The notes beneath the pieces are model-generated. The model was not told the origin of the DNA and searched no databases. It was given only the letters and a program-made list of their open reading frames with translations. From Streptomyces sindenensis (GTDB lineage: Bacteria > Actinomycetota > Actinomycetes > Streptomycetales > Streptomycetaceae): 64,000 nucleotides of DNA. The stretch covers positions 62,001 to 126,000 of the forward strand of contig NZ_BMSG01000004.1 of NCBI RefSeq assembly GCF_014649035.1. Direction: 5' to 3'. This document shows, one piece after another, positions 44,247-54,537 of the stretch. How positions within the stretch are numbered: the stretch's first letter is position 1; each line of letters opens with the position of its first letter. Both the position numbers and the translations under genes were made by a program.

Positions 44247-44313
44247 CCAACGAGCGGGGGCGGCCGAGAACCCCGGCGGGGGAAAACCCCGGCAGGGGGA
44301 GGCCGCCCGCCGC

Positions 44314-44319
44314 TAGACT
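44314..44319 (+). promoter_or_regulatory. -10 box of the ABC-F leader transcript
   Basis: TAGACT lies six bases before the ATG of the leader peptide, so the transcript would start at or next to the ATG. No convincing -35 box is visible. Confidence 0.45.
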
Positions 44320-44325
44320 GGCCGA

Positions 44326-44361
44326 CATGGGTTCGTACCGCTTCTACTACTTCTTCCGCTG
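44326..44361 (+). CDS. 11-residue leader peptide of the ABC-F gene
   Basis: ATG 44326 opens MGSYRFYYFFR and stops at TGA. Seven of eleven residues are aromatic or arginine, so translation should be sensitive to ribosome-targeting drugs or to amino-acid supply. No ribosome site precedes it, and a TAGACT box six bases upstream suggests leaderless translation. It lies 250 bases upstream of an ABC-F gene. ABC-F resistance genes are known to be controlled by ribosome-mediated attenuation, so this is probably the sensor peptide. The hairpin CACC-n-GCGTC/GACGC-n-GGTG (44392-44421) follows. The peptide's translation is inferred. Confidence 0.6.
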
Positions 44362-44435
44362 ATTCCCGGCCCGGACGGCCGCAGCGCGCCGCACCACGCG
44401 TCCTTCTGAGACGCCCCGGTGCCAAGGCCCTCGTG

Positions 44436-44494
44436 ACGACGTTCTCTGTCACGATGTTCGCAGTCACGACGTTCGCTGTCACGATGTTCTGGTG
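44436..44494 (+). repeat. Four 15-bp tandem repeats in the ABC-F leader
   Basis: ACGA(C/T)GTTC(T/G)C(T/A)GTC is repeated head to tail almost four times (units start at 44436, 44451, 44466 and 44481). They lie between the leader peptide and the ABC-F gene and probably form alternative hairpins. Confidence 0.85.
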
Positions 44495-44508
44495 ACGTCG
44501 ACGTCACC
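44491..44508. promoter_or_regulatory. Perfect 18-bp palindrome in the ABC-F leader
   Basis: GGTGACGTC-GACGTCACC is fully symmetric and directly follows the 15-bp repeats. It may be a protein-binding site or the closing hairpin of the leader. Confidence 0.5.
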
Positions 44509-44611
44509 CCGCGCGCCCGCCGCCGTCCCTCCGCCGTCCGGCATCCACGCCCCGCTCCCGCCGCGCTTCCGTGCGCGCCGTCGCGGGCCGTCACCCAGGG
44601 AAAAGGCACCC

Positions 44612-46345
<1,734 letters not shown>

Positions 46346-46895
46346 GCGCGCAGCCGGTCGACGAACACCCGCTGTCCGGCGACGAGCCGCTCGGCGGCCT
46401 GCTCCGGCGTGCACCAGGCGAACCGGTCCATCTCCGGGAACTCCTGCTGCACGCCGGACCCGCGCGGCCACTCCATCGTGAACGTCCCGGGCACGACGGA
46501 CGCGAGGTCCAGTTCGGCCTCCAGGGCCCACACGGCCACCGTCTTGCCGCTGCGCTGCCGTGACTCGCCCAGCGCGATCCACTCACCCGGCGGGACGGGC
46601 ACCCCCAGCTCTTCCGTGAACTCGCGTCGGGCGGCCGCCTCCGGACCCTCGTCCGGCCCGTACTCGCCCTTCGGCACCGACCACGCGGCCGCCTCCCGCC
46701 CCGCCCAGAACGGCCCGCCCATATGCCCGATCAGCACCTCGACATCCCGCTCGCCGGCATCCTCGCCCGCCGTGACCCGGAAGAGAAGGAGCCCCGCACT
46801 GCGTCTGCCTGTCGACATGGCGTCAAGTCTGCGGCGACGGAGTGCGGGGCGCCACGCGGGGGCGTTCCGCCGGGGGACGAGGCGCCGTGCGGGGG

Positions 46896-47306
46896 TCACG
46901 TCTTGCGGTAGCCGTACGCCTCCGAAGCCGCCGCCTCCACGGCCGCGAGGTCACCACCCGCCGAGGCCGTCACCACGGCGGCCACCGCGCCCTCCACGAA
47001 CGGCGCGTCCACGAGCCGGGTGTTCTCGGGCAGCTCGTCGCCGTCGGCCAGCATGGACTTCACCGTGAGGACCGCGCTCCCCAGGTCCACCAGGACCGCG
47101 ACGCCTGCGCCCCGGTCCACCGACGCGGCGGCCCGCCCGATCAGCTCCGCGCTCGTCCCGAGCCCGCCGTTGGGCAGCCCACCGGCCGGGGCGACGGGTG
47201 CGGTGACCCCTCCGGCGGCGAGCCCCCGGGCCAGTTCGACGACGGACTCGGCGACCGGACCGCTGTGGGAGACCAGCACGATGCCCACCTGCTGCTCGTC
47301 GCTCAC
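46896..47306 (-). CDS. dhaM: Dihydroxyacetone kinase phosphotransfer subunit DhaM (EIIA domain only)
   Basis: 136 residues: an EIIA-Man-like domain with the phospho-accepting histidine near the start (VGIVLVSHSGPVAESVVELA). It lacks the HPr and EI extensions of the E. coli protein, as is normal in Gram-positive bacteria. It passes phosphate from HPr to ADP bound in DhaL. The ATG overlaps the dhaL stop (ATGA). Last gene of dhaKLM. Confidence 0.93.
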   Translation of the reverse strand: MSDEQQVGIVLVSHSGPVAESVVELARGLAAGGVTAPVAPAGGLPNGGLGTSAELIGRAAASVDRGAGVAVLVDLGSAVLTVKSMLADGDELPENTRLVDAPFVEGAVAAVVTASAGGDLAAVEAAASEAYGYRKT

Positions 47307-47914
47307 GCGCCCACTCCGTCCGTCGCCGTAGCCGCGAGGGCCTCCATCAGCAGGGCCGACGAAGTCGCGCCCGGGTCCTGGTGCCCGATGCTGCGCTCCC
47401 CGAGGTAACTGGCCCGGCCCTTGCGCGCCTGCATCGGCACCGTCGCCACGGCACCGGCACGGGCCGCTTCGGCGGCGCCGTCGAACGAGGTGGCGAGGGC
47501 TTCCGCCGCGGGCAGCAGCGCGTCGAGCATCGTCTTGTCCCCGGCCTGGGCCCCGCCCAGCTGGCCCACCGCGGCCACCCCGGCCGCGAACGCCTGGGCG
47601 AACTGGGTCCCCGTCACTGCGTCGTCGTCGCCGAGCGCCTTGCCCGTACGGCGCAGCAGCGTCCCGTAGAGCGGGCCGGAGGCCCCGCCCACGGTGGAGA
47701 TGAGCTGCCGTCCGGCCAGGGTGAGCACCGCACCGGGGGTGGCGGGGGCGTCCTTCTCCAGCACCTCCGTCACCGCTGCGAACCCGCGCTGGAGGTTGCT
47801 GCCGTGATCGGCGTCCCCGATCGCCGAGTCCAGCTCGGTCAGATGGTTCGCCTCACGCTCCACGGACGCCGCGACAGCGGTCATCCAGCGGCGGAAGAAG
47901 TCGGTGTCGAGCAC
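47303..47914 (-). CDS. dhaL: Dihydroxyacetone kinase ADP-binding subunit DhaL
   Basis: 203 residues. The two-magnesium ADP site is in LTELDSAIGDADHGSNLQRG; the nucleotide-lid segment continues LISTVGGASGPLYGTLLRR, and the phosphate-binding GATSSALLM closes the protein. It phosphorylates dihydroxyacetone held on DhaK using DhaM as phosphate donor. It lies 43 bases downstream of dhaK and overlaps dhaM by four bases. Confidence 0.95.
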   Translation of the reverse strand: MLDTDFFRRWMTAVAASVEREANHLTELDSAIGDADHGSNLQRGFAAVTEVLEKDAPATPGAVLTLAGRQLISTVGGASGPLYGTLLRRTGKALGDDDAVTGTQFAQAFAAGVAAVGQLGGAQAGDKTMLDALLPAAEALATSFDGAAEAARAGAVATVPMQARKGRASYLGERSIGHQDPGATSSALLMEALAATATDGVGA

Positions 47915-47957
47915 ATGATCTCCTGTTCCTCAACCGGTCACGGGCCCCGTCGGCGGT

Positions 47958-48950
47958 TCAGCGGCCCCAGCGGAGCGCGGCCGTCCGCACGGGCGCGTCC
48001 CACAGCCGCAGCAGCTCCTCGTCGACCTGGCACAGCGTCACCGAGCAGCCTGCCATGTCGAGCGATGTCACGTAGTTCCCCACGAGCGTACGGGCCACGG
48101 GGACGCCCCGCTCGGACAGCACCCGGTGGACCTCCGCGTTGAAGCCGTACAGCTCCAGCAGCGGTGTCGCCCCCATGCCGTTCACCAGCGCCAGCACCGG
48201 GCCGGTGGGGCGCAGGTCCTCCAGGATCGCGTTCACGGCGAAGTCGGCGATCTCCCCGGACGTCATCATCGGGCGCCGCTCACGCCCCGGCTCACCGTGG
48301 ATGCCGATGCCCAACTCCAGCTCCCCGGAAGGCAGGTCGAAGGTGGGGCTGCCCTTCGCCGGAGTGGTGACGGCACCGAGCGCCACCCCGAAACTGCGCG
48401 AGGCCCCGTTCACCTGCCGAGCGACCGCCGCCACCCGATCCAGCGGCGCGCCCTCGTCCGCCAGCGCTCCGGCGATCTTCTCGACGAACAGCGTCGCTCC
48501 CGTGCCGCGCCGCCCGGCGGTGAACGTACTGTCGCTGACGGCCACGTCGTCGTCCACCACCACCTGGGCGACCTGGACCCCCTCGTCCTCGGCGAGGTCG
48601 GCGGCCATCTCGAAGTTCAGCACGTCGCCCGTGTAGTTCTTGACGACGAACAGCACCCCCGCCCCGCTGTCGACGGCCGCGGCCGCCCGCACCATCTGGT
48701 CCGGCACGGGGGAGGTGAACACCTCCCCGGGACAGGCGGCCGACAGCATCCCGGGCCCGACGAACCCGGCATGCAGCGGCTCATGCCCGGAACCACCCCC
48801 GGAGACAAGCCCCACCTTCCCCGCCACGGGAGCGTCCCGCCGGGCGACGACCCGGTTCTCCACATCGACGGTGAGCTCGGGGTGCGCCGCTGCGATGCCC
48901 CGCAGAGCATCGGCGACCACGGTCTCGGGAACGTTGATGAGCATTTTCAT
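47958..48950 (-). CDS. dhaK: Dihydroxyacetone kinase substrate-binding subunit DhaK
   Basis: 330 residues from ATG behind AGGAGAT. VSGGGSGHEPLHAGFVG binds dihydroxyacetone phosphates, and His218 in GIGIHGEPG forms the covalent hemiaminal with substrate, the same position as in E. coli DhaK. Product is dihydroxyacetone phosphate for glycolysis. First gene of the dhaKLM operon. A perfect 11-bp hairpin sits 31 bases upstream of the ATG. No glycerol dehydrogenase or regulator gene is adjacent. Confidence 0.96.
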   Translation of the reverse strand: MKMLINVPETVVADALRGIAAAHPELTVDVENRVVARRDAPVAGKVGLVSGGGSGHEPLHAGFVGPGMLSAACPGEVFTSPVPDQMVRAAAAVDSGAGVLFVVKNYTGDVLNFEMAADLAEDEGVQVAQVVVDDDVAVSDSTFTAGRRGTGATLFVEKIAGALADEGAPLDRVAAVARQVNGASRSFGVALGAVTTPAKGSPTFDLPSGELELGIGIHGEPGRERRPMMTSGEIADFAVNAILEDLRPTGPVLALVNGMGATPLLELYGFNAEVHRVLSERGVPVARTLVGNYVTSLDMAGCSVTLCQVDEELLRLWDAPVRTAALRWGR

Positions 48951-48980
48951 GCCGATCTCCTGGTGTGCGTGGCAGAGGGC

Positions 48981-49010
48981 TTGCTGACCTGTGTCTTTCC
49001 AGGTCAGCAA
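48981..49010 (-). promoter_or_regulatory. Inverted repeat upstream of dhaK
   Basis: TTGCTGACCTG and CAGGTCAGCAA pair perfectly over an 8-base loop, 31-60 bases before the dhaK ATG. It could be an operator or a leader hairpin. Confidence 0.55.
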
Positions 49011-49620
49011 GGGTGCAGCCAGTTGTGGATCTTGGCGGTTCGTGGCGGCTCGCCACGCCTTCCGGTGGTACTGCCGCTGACTGCTTGCTGAGTTCTGTGA
49101 CCGGGCGTCAGTTTGTTGGCGCGGTGCTTTGATCTTGAGGAACGGCTTCCGGGTGCTCCACCGTGATGATGCCAACGCGGCGTGTCCGATGCCACCGCAA
49201 AGGCGGCCTGCGAAGTCCCGGACTCGAAGCGGCGGAGCTTGAAACCGTTGGTCTGGAGCCGGGTGGGGGTGGGTGATCGTGGACGCGCTGGGTGGGGGGG
49301 TGAGATCGCCGCCCGGAGCCTGCTGCTTCAGCCCCGTGCTCCGTGCCGCCGTGCCGCCGTGCCCCCGTGCCCCATGCTCTCCGCGCGAGCGGAGGTGAGC
49401 CGACATCGACGGTGACCAGGGTTGGACTGGGCATCCCGAGCGGCAGTGCTGTCCGGAGGTCGCGCCCATCTGGCACCGCACGGGCGCATTGCCGACTGAG
49501 GTCTGTGAGTTGTCTTTCGGCGCCTCAGGTCGTGCAGATTTTCTTCCCCATTCCTTCACCGGACGGTCACAAGTCTCGATAGTCTCCTGGACGCTACATT
49601 CGCTCCATTGAGGGGGGACT
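49011..49620. other. 610-base region between dhaK and the lamin-tail gene, no clear gene
   Basis: Less GC-biased than the surrounding genes. A minus-strand frame upstream of dhaK stays open (RLCGGIGHAALASSRWSTRK), but it has no good start or known domain. Runs such as GGGGTGGGGGTGGG and GCCGCCGTGCCGCCGTGCCC are low-complexity. It may contain decayed mobile DNA. The dhaK promoter must lie here. Confidence 0.4.
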
Positions 49621-49624
49621 CCTC

Positions 49625-50128
49625 ATGCATGTCCGTCGTGCCCTGACCGCCGCTGCTACCGCCGCTTCGGTTCTCGCCCTGGGCCTCGCGGCCGCCGCTC
49701 CGGCGCAGGCCGCCGAGTACTCCTCGGCCTTGAAGATCAAGGGTGTCCAGTACGACGCCCCCGGCTCGGACTCCAACAAGTGCTCCGGTGGCAACACGAA
49801 GCACGAGTACCTGACGATCAAGAACTACTCGCGCACCGCGACCGTGAACCTCAAGGGCTACGTCGTCAAGGACGCCGCCGGCAACAGGTTCACCTTCCCG
49901 GCGACCCACAAGCTGCAGCCCGGCGACTACATCAAGCTGCGCGGCAACTACGGCACCGATTCCGATGCCAAGAACGTGGTCTACCGGCAGAACTGCAACT
50001 TCATCTGGAACAACGACAAGGACACGATCTACCTGTACAAGCCCTCCGGCGCCCGTGCGGACGTGCACTCGTACACCAAGAAGTCCCACGACCGTGACGG
50101 CAACGGCTACATCACCTACCACGGATAG
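49625..50128 (+). CDS. Secreted lamin-tail-domain protein
   Basis: 167 residues behind GAGGGGGGA. A signal peptide (MHVRRALTAAATAASVLALG) ends near AQAA. The remainder is a bacterial lamin-tail (LTD) beta-sandwich: HEYLTIKNYSRTATVNLKGY, VVKDAAGNRFTFPATHKLQP and NCNFIWNNDKDTIYLYKPSG. LTD proteins are extracellular and often wall- or nuclease-associated; here the domain stands alone. A degraded IS5 transposase follows. Confidence 0.88.
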   Translation: MHVRRALTAAATAASVLALGLAAAAPAQAAEYSSALKIKGVQYDAPGSDSNKCSGGNTKHEYLTIKNYSRTATVNLKGYVVKDAAGNRFTFPATHKLQPGDYIKLRGNYGTDSDAKNVVYRQNCNFIWNNDKDTIYLYKPSGARADVHSYTKKSHDRDGNGYITYHG

Positions 50129-50204
50129 TGCCATCACCGGCGCGGCCGACTTAAGAGCTGTTCCGTAGACGATTTCGGTCTCAGGGGAGCCGGGAGCGGG
50201 AGTA

Positions 50205-50684
50205 CCGCCCCGGAGACGGTGCCGACGGCCCCGGCCCGACCGCGGTCGGGCTCGGCGAGATGGCCACCGTTCTGCGCGCGAGCATAAACGGCCTCGCCCC
50301 GTACGCCGGATTCACCGCCCTCGGCCTGAAGAAGCAGGCCGAGGGCGGACGCCGACGGCTCCGCCCAGCGCCCCGCTGTAACCGCTTCCGGCAGTGGCAT
50401 GACGCCGGAGTCTTCGAAGCTCTGATGGAGGGCCTGATCGCACAGGCCGCGAAGCGCGGCGAGGTGGACCTGTCCCTGGTCGGCACCGACTCCACCACCG
50501 CGCGAGCCCGCCACGACGCGGTCGGCGGTCCCGCGGCAACCGTGCCCACCTGCGCAAACGCCGCATCAAGGCGGTCATCCCGGAGAAGAAGGACCAGGCC
50601 GCCCGCCGGAAGAAGAAGGGCTCCAGAGGCGGCCGGCCCGTCGGCCGCGACGCCGGCCTCTACAAGGAGCGGGACACCGTCTAG
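50205..50684 (+). pseudogene. IS5-type transposase, internally deleted
   Basis: One frame has the DDE-type segment FRQWHDAGVFEALMEGLIAQ and the catalytic-Asp motif VGTDSTTARARHDA. A second frame then has RAHLRKRRIKAVIPEKKDQA followed by KERDTV and a stop. These are N- and C-proximal blocks of an IS5/IS1182-like transposase; the middle, with the second catalytic Asp, is missing. The stop overlaps the stop of the gene on the other strand. No terminal repeats were identified. Confidence 0.7.
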
Positions 50685-51145
50685 CCGTGCGGGTTGAGCG
50701 CCCAGAAGCGGACAGTGTCGCTGCGACGGTCAAACCACAGCTTGGTGGAGTAGCCGCTGCCGTCGCGCTCGAGCTCGTGCGACCGGACCCACTGGGGGTT
50801 CTCCGGCCCCTCGCCCTTGAGTGGCTCCTCGAACCACGAGGAGAAGTCATCGGCCGGACCCTCGGAGACGAAGGTGTGGGCCGCCGTCAGTTCGGCAAGC
50901 TTTCCCGGTGTCAGCCGGGCGAAGCCCGAGATCACCAGCTCCGGCGACGGTATGTCCCGATTGTTGTCCCGGCTGCTCACCCATTTGGCGTCGGTGAGCG
51001 GGCCCAGCAGCGGGAACGCCTGCTGCAGCGGTGTGGTGTCGGTGCGCCAGTCGCCCTTGGCCCCGTCCGCTGCCTGACGCAGGGCCCACCAGGCGGGCAG
51101 GGCCGCCAGTCCTGCCCCGATCCCGATCAGCTTCCGTCGCTCCAA
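50681..51145 (-). CDS. Membrane-anchored protein of unknown function
   Basis: 154 residues from TTG 51145 with a GGGGGGATC ribosome site. An N-terminal hydrophobic anchor (LIGIGAGLAALPAWWALRQA) is followed by an extracytoplasmic domain with SELVISGFARLTPGK-like and DDFSSWFEEPLKGEGPENPQ segments. It resembles small anchored Streptomyces proteins of unknown role. The stop lies inside the tail of the transposase remnant, so the last residues may be altered by the insertion. Confidence 0.7.
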   Translation of the reverse strand: MERRKLIGIGAGLAALPAWWALRQAADGAKGDWRTDTTPLQQAFPLLGPLTDAKWVSSRDNNRDIPSPELVISGFARLTPGKLAELTAAHTFVSEGPADDFSSWFEEPLKGEGPENPQWVRSHELERDGSGYSTKLWFDRRSDTVRFWALNPHG

Positions 51146-51553
51146 CGAGATCCCCCCATGGCTGACTTCGGGGGCACCCTATCCGTCTCAAGCACCTCAC
51201 CCGGACCACCTGCTGATCACCACCAGGTGCGCGCCCTCGCCGCGCCCCGGCCAACTGGCAGATCCACCAATCAATTTTGGCCATGATCGCGCCTGTTACC
51301 GAGAGATCACGCCACCGGGGCGAGCAGTGTCCGTTCGTGGCGCTAATGCGGACACACCGCCCGCCCTGGCTGCCTCATGTGTTTCAGCCATCTTTCAAAC
51401 ACTGACTGGTGCCTCAAATTTTCTCCTTGTTGGCCCGATTTACCTCACGTTTGATTGGGCTTGATCGTTTCTCCCTCACATCTGACATGGCCACGTAATC
51501 TCGCCGCCGGCGGTGAGGAAATCCCTCCCCGACCGCATCTGCGAGGAGTCACC
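51146..51553. other. 400-base AT-richer intergenic region
   Basis: Holds the upstream region of the M43 protease. The stretch 51370-51480 has many T and A runs, unlike the rest of the window, and may be acquired DNA or a long 5' leader. No gene, strong hairpin or recognisable RNA was found. Confidence 0.4.
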
Positions 51554-52573
51554 ATGCGCCACCTTGCCCGTATATCTCCACGTCTGGGTAGACGCTTGTT
51601 CGGCACGGCAATCATGGCTGGAACCCTGGCACTTGCCGCCCCGCTGTCCGCCCCCACGGGATACGCGAGCGCCGCATCCGCCAGCAGCGCCGTCCACGCC
51701 GATGGCGAGTGTGACGACGAGGGTGTCTCCTCCGCCCGTAAGGCCGGGCCCGGTCACGACGACCACGTTGACCACGCGAACGAGCCCAACGACATCACCG
51801 CGGCCAGGGCCGAGGCGATGAACGCCGATCTCAAGAAGAAGCTCGACAAGGCGCGTTCGAGCAACCGAGGGTTCGATGGCTCCGCCGCGACGACCGTCAC
51901 GATCCCGGTCTACTTCCATGTGATCCACGACGGCACCAAGGGCAAGCTCACCGCGACCGACATCAGCAAGCAGATAGCCGTTCTGAACGCGGGCTTCGGC
52001 GGCCAGGGCGACGGCAACGCCGACTCCGGCTTCCAGTTCTCGCTGAAGGCCACCACCTACACCGACAACGCCGCCTGGTACAACGGCCTCTCGCACGGCT
52101 CCACCGCCGAGCAGCAGATGAAGTCCACGCTCCGCCAGGGCGGCCCGGACGCGCTCAACTTCTACACCGCCGACCTCGGAGGCGGCCTGCTCGGCTGGGC
52201 CACCTTCCCCACCTCGTACAAGTCCAGCCCGGAGATGGACGGCGTGGTCGTCCTGGACACCTCGTTGCCCGGCGGCACCGCGGGCAACTACAACGAGGGC
52301 GACACCGCGACCCACGAGGTGGGCCACTGGATGGGCCTCTACCACACCTTCCAGGGCGGCTGTAACGGCAAGGGCGACTACGTCGACGACACGGCGGCCG
52401 AGAAGAGCCCCGCGTACGAGTGCCCCGAGGGCCAGGACAGTTGCAGGCGCCAGGCGGGCGTGGACCCGATCCACAACTTCATGGACTACACGTACGACGC
52501 CTGCATGTACCAGTTCACCGGGGGCCAGGCCCAGCGGATGCAGGACCACTGGACGGCGTACCGCGCGAGCTGA
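51554..52573 (+). CDS. Secreted M43 (pappalysin-type) zinc metalloprotease
   Basis: 339 residues behind GAGGAGT. A signal peptide ([20 protein letters not shown]) ends near residue 35, and a His/Asp/Glu-rich propeptide follows. The zinc site [11 protein letters not shown] places ligands at His254, His258 and His264, with Glu255 as base; the Met-turn is [11 protein letters not shown]. Four cysteines between the zinc site and the Met-turn fit the M43B disulfides. Extracellular peptidase; specificity unknown. Confidence 0.93.
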   Translation: MRHLARISPRLGRRLFGTAIMAGTLALAAPLSAPTGYASAASASSAVHADGECDDEGVSSARKAGPGHDDHVDHANEPNDITAARAEAMNADLKKKLDKARSSNRGFDGSAATTVTIPVYFHVIHDGTKGKLTATDISKQIAVLNAGFGGQGDGNADSGFQFSLKATTYTDNAAWYNGLSHGSTAEQQMKSTLRQGGPDALNFYTADLGGGLLGWATFPTSYKSSPEMDGVVVLDTSLPGGTAGNYNEGDTATHEVGHWMGLYHTFQGGCNGKGDYVDDTAAEKSPAYECPEGQDSCRRQAGVDPIHNFMDYTYDACMYQFTGGQAQRMQDHWTAYRAS

Positions 52574-52650
52574 CGCGCGGCCCCCGGCCATGACCCTCTA
52601 CCCTGCCTGGAGTACACGGCGGGGTAGAGGGATTCGGGGGATCGGGGAGC

Positions 52651-54216
52651 GTGAGCACACCCGGCGAGATCGTCGACGGACGGTTCGAGTTGCTGCGGCG
52701 GCTCGGCAGCGGTGGCATGGGCACGGTGTGGCAGGCTCGCGACACCGTGCTGCACCGCGAGGTGGCCCTGAAGGAAGTCCGACCCCCTGACCCGGTGCTG
52801 ACGGCCGACGCGCGCGCCCAACTCGGGGAGCGGGTGCTGCGCGAGGCCAGATCGCTGGCCCGACTGAACCATCCCCATGTGGTGACGATCCATCACATCG
52901 TCGAAGCGGGCGAGAGGGCTGAGCACCCGTGGCTGGTGATGGAGCTCCTGCCCGGCCACAACCTCCAGGACCGGCTCGGCCAAGGCCCGCTGCCTCCAGC
53001 GGAGGCGGCCAGAATGGGCCGCCAGGTGCTGGCCGCGCTCCGCGCCGCGCACGCGGCGGGCATCCACCACCGCGACGTCAAGCCCGCCAACATCATGCTC
53101 CGCGAGGACGGTTCGGCCGTCCTCACCGACTTCGGCATCGCTGCCCTCCAGGGCGCCACCTCGCTCACCGCGACCGGCGATCTGATCGGCTCGCCCGAGT
53201 ACATCGCCCCTGAGCGCATCCGCGGCGTCGACACCGACCCGGCCTCCGACCTCTGGTCGCTCGGCCTCGTGCTGTACGTGGCCGTGGAGGGCGTCAGCCC
53301 GCTGCGCCGCGCCACCACGCTCGCCACGCTCGCGGCGGTCCTGGATGACCCGGTGCCGCCGCCGGTACGTTCCGGGCCGCTGGCCCCCGTGCTGAGTGCC
53401 CTGCTGGTACGGGACCCGGCGGCGCGGCCCGGCGCCGAGCGTCTGGACGCGATGCTGGCGGAGGTCGAGTCGGGCGGGCAGGCGCCGTGGGCGCAGCCGA
53501 CCCAGACCGCGTACGTTCCCCCGCTGCCACCGCCCCCGACCCAGCTGGACAGCCCGCGCCCCACCGCCTCCGGGGCCCCGGCGCCCGGGCCGACCGCGCC
53601 CAGCCCACACCCCGGGACCGGTAGCCGTAGCCGTACGCCCGTGATCGTCTCGGTGATCGCGGTGGCCGTCGCCGTGGTGGCCGCCACGGCGGCGGTGTTC
53701 GCACTGCGCGGGGACACCGGTGACCAGGCGGGGCGCGACAAGGGCGGCGACCGGACCAGCTCACCCACGACCCCGGCCAGGGAACCCGCCACCCCCACAC
53801 CGACGGCCACGCAGGAGCCCACCCCGGAAGCCACCGAGGCCCCGGACCCAGACCCGACCACCCAAGCACCCCCACCCGCCGACGAGGTGGCCGACACCTG
53901 GGTCGCCCAACTCGCCTCGGTTGACCAGAGCAAGGGCCCCGGCGCCCGCGAAAAGGCCATCACGGCACTGCGGGCCAAGGGCATCAACGACGTGCGGTAT
54001 ATCGACAGCGGCGACTACGCCTCACTGCGGCCGGGCTACTGGATGATCTACCGCCCCGGTTTCCACGATGGGAACGCCGCGATCGACTGGTGCCGAGGCC
54101 AGGGCCTCGCCACCAACAACCAGTGCGTCGGCCGGTACGTCAGCCACAGCGCCGTCGACCGCCAGTACGTCTGCGACCCCGCATCCCCGGTAGCCAGGGG
54201 CTGCACCCGTACATAG
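52651..54216 (+). CDS. Transmembrane Ser/Thr protein kinase (PknB-like, no PASTA)
   Basis: 521 residues from GTG. The kinase domain (about 8-270) has the glycine loop GSGGMGTVW, Lys in VALKEV, catalytic HRDVKPANIM, DFG and SPEYIAPER. A Pro-rich juxtamembrane stretch leads to one helix at about 330-352 (VIVSVIAVAVAVVAATAAVF). The extracellular part is a Thr/Pro linker and then a small cysteine-containing domain (YIDSGDYASLRPGYWMIYRP, SPOR-like) instead of PASTA repeats. It would sense an external signal and phosphorylate cytoplasmic targets. A broken gene follows it. Confidence 0.93.
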   Translation: MSTPGEIVDGRFELLRRLGSGGMGTVWQARDTVLHREVALKEVRPPDPVLTADARAQLGERVLREARSLARLNHPHVVTIHHIVEAGERAEHPWLVMELLPGHNLQDRLGQGPLPPAEAARMGRQVLAALRAAHAAGIHHRDVKPANIMLREDGSAVLTDFGIAALQGATSLTATGDLIGSPEYIAPERIRGVDTDPASDLWSLGLVLYVAVEGVSPLRRATTLATLAAVLDDPVPPPVRSGPLAPVLSALLVRDPAARPGAERLDAMLAEVESGGQAPWAQPTQTAYVPPLPPPPTQLDSPRPTASGAPAPGPTAPSPHPGTGSRSRTPVIVSVIAVAVAVVAATAAVFALRGDTGDQAGRDKGGDRTSSPTTPAREPATPTPTATQEPTPEATEAPDPDPTTQAPPPADEVADTWVAQLASVDQSKGPGAREKAITALRAKGINDVRYIDSGDYASLRPGYWMIYRPGFHDGNAAIDWCRGQGLATNNQCVGRYVSHSAVDRQYVCDPASPVARGCTRT

Positions 54217-54224
54217 CGCCTGAG

Positions 54225-54420
54225 CTCATGTCCTCCAGGAACAGCTTCTCGTTCGCGGTCTCCAGTCTGCGAAAGAGGAGCGGGCAGGTGCCGCAGAAGA
54301 AGCTGAGCTCGAAGGCGGGCGCGTTGTCGACCATGAGCAAGCGGCGACGCGGCCCGCCGCCGAGTTCCCGCAGTTCCGTCCCGAAGTGCAACCGCGCCTC
54401 GGAGGAGGGGACGCCGACGG
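54225..54420 (-). pseudogene. Truncated gene for a CGTC-motif protein
   Basis: The minus-strand frame reads LHFGTELRELGGGPRRRLLM, VDNAPAFELSFFCGTCPLLF and RRLETANEKLFLED, then passes into the kinase gene without a proper end. No start codon lies between the conserved block and the ArsR promoter. Composition and the C-G-T-C pair suggest a real zinc- or thiol-containing protein whose 3' part was removed when this junction formed. Family not recognised. Confidence 0.55.
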
Positions 54421-54506
54421 TTGGCCGGTGAGCGCTCGAAGCGGGCGACCCTCGGGGGCTCCCGCTCCTCCCGCTTCGGGACCGGGGTCGAGGGCCGAGG
54501 ACTTGC

Positions 54507-54534
54507 ATATTGGTAACCTGTGGGTTACCAATAT
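54507..54534. promoter_or_regulatory. Operator of the ArsR-type regulator
   Basis: ATATTGGTAACC-N4-GGTTACCAATAT is a perfect 12-bp inverted repeat immediately before the regulator start (GTG 54538). An autoregulatory site is likely. A TAACCT within it could serve as a -10 box. Confidence 0.8.
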
Positions 54535-54537
54535 GGG

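Noticed and set aside
44436..44494. Possible CRISPR-like repeats
   Set aside because: Units are 15 bases, directly tandem and without spacers; no cas genes are present.
48951..49559. N-terminal extension of dhaK by 200 codons
   Set aside because: DhaK is complete from the ATG at 48950, which has a good ribosome site; the extension has no homology-like features.
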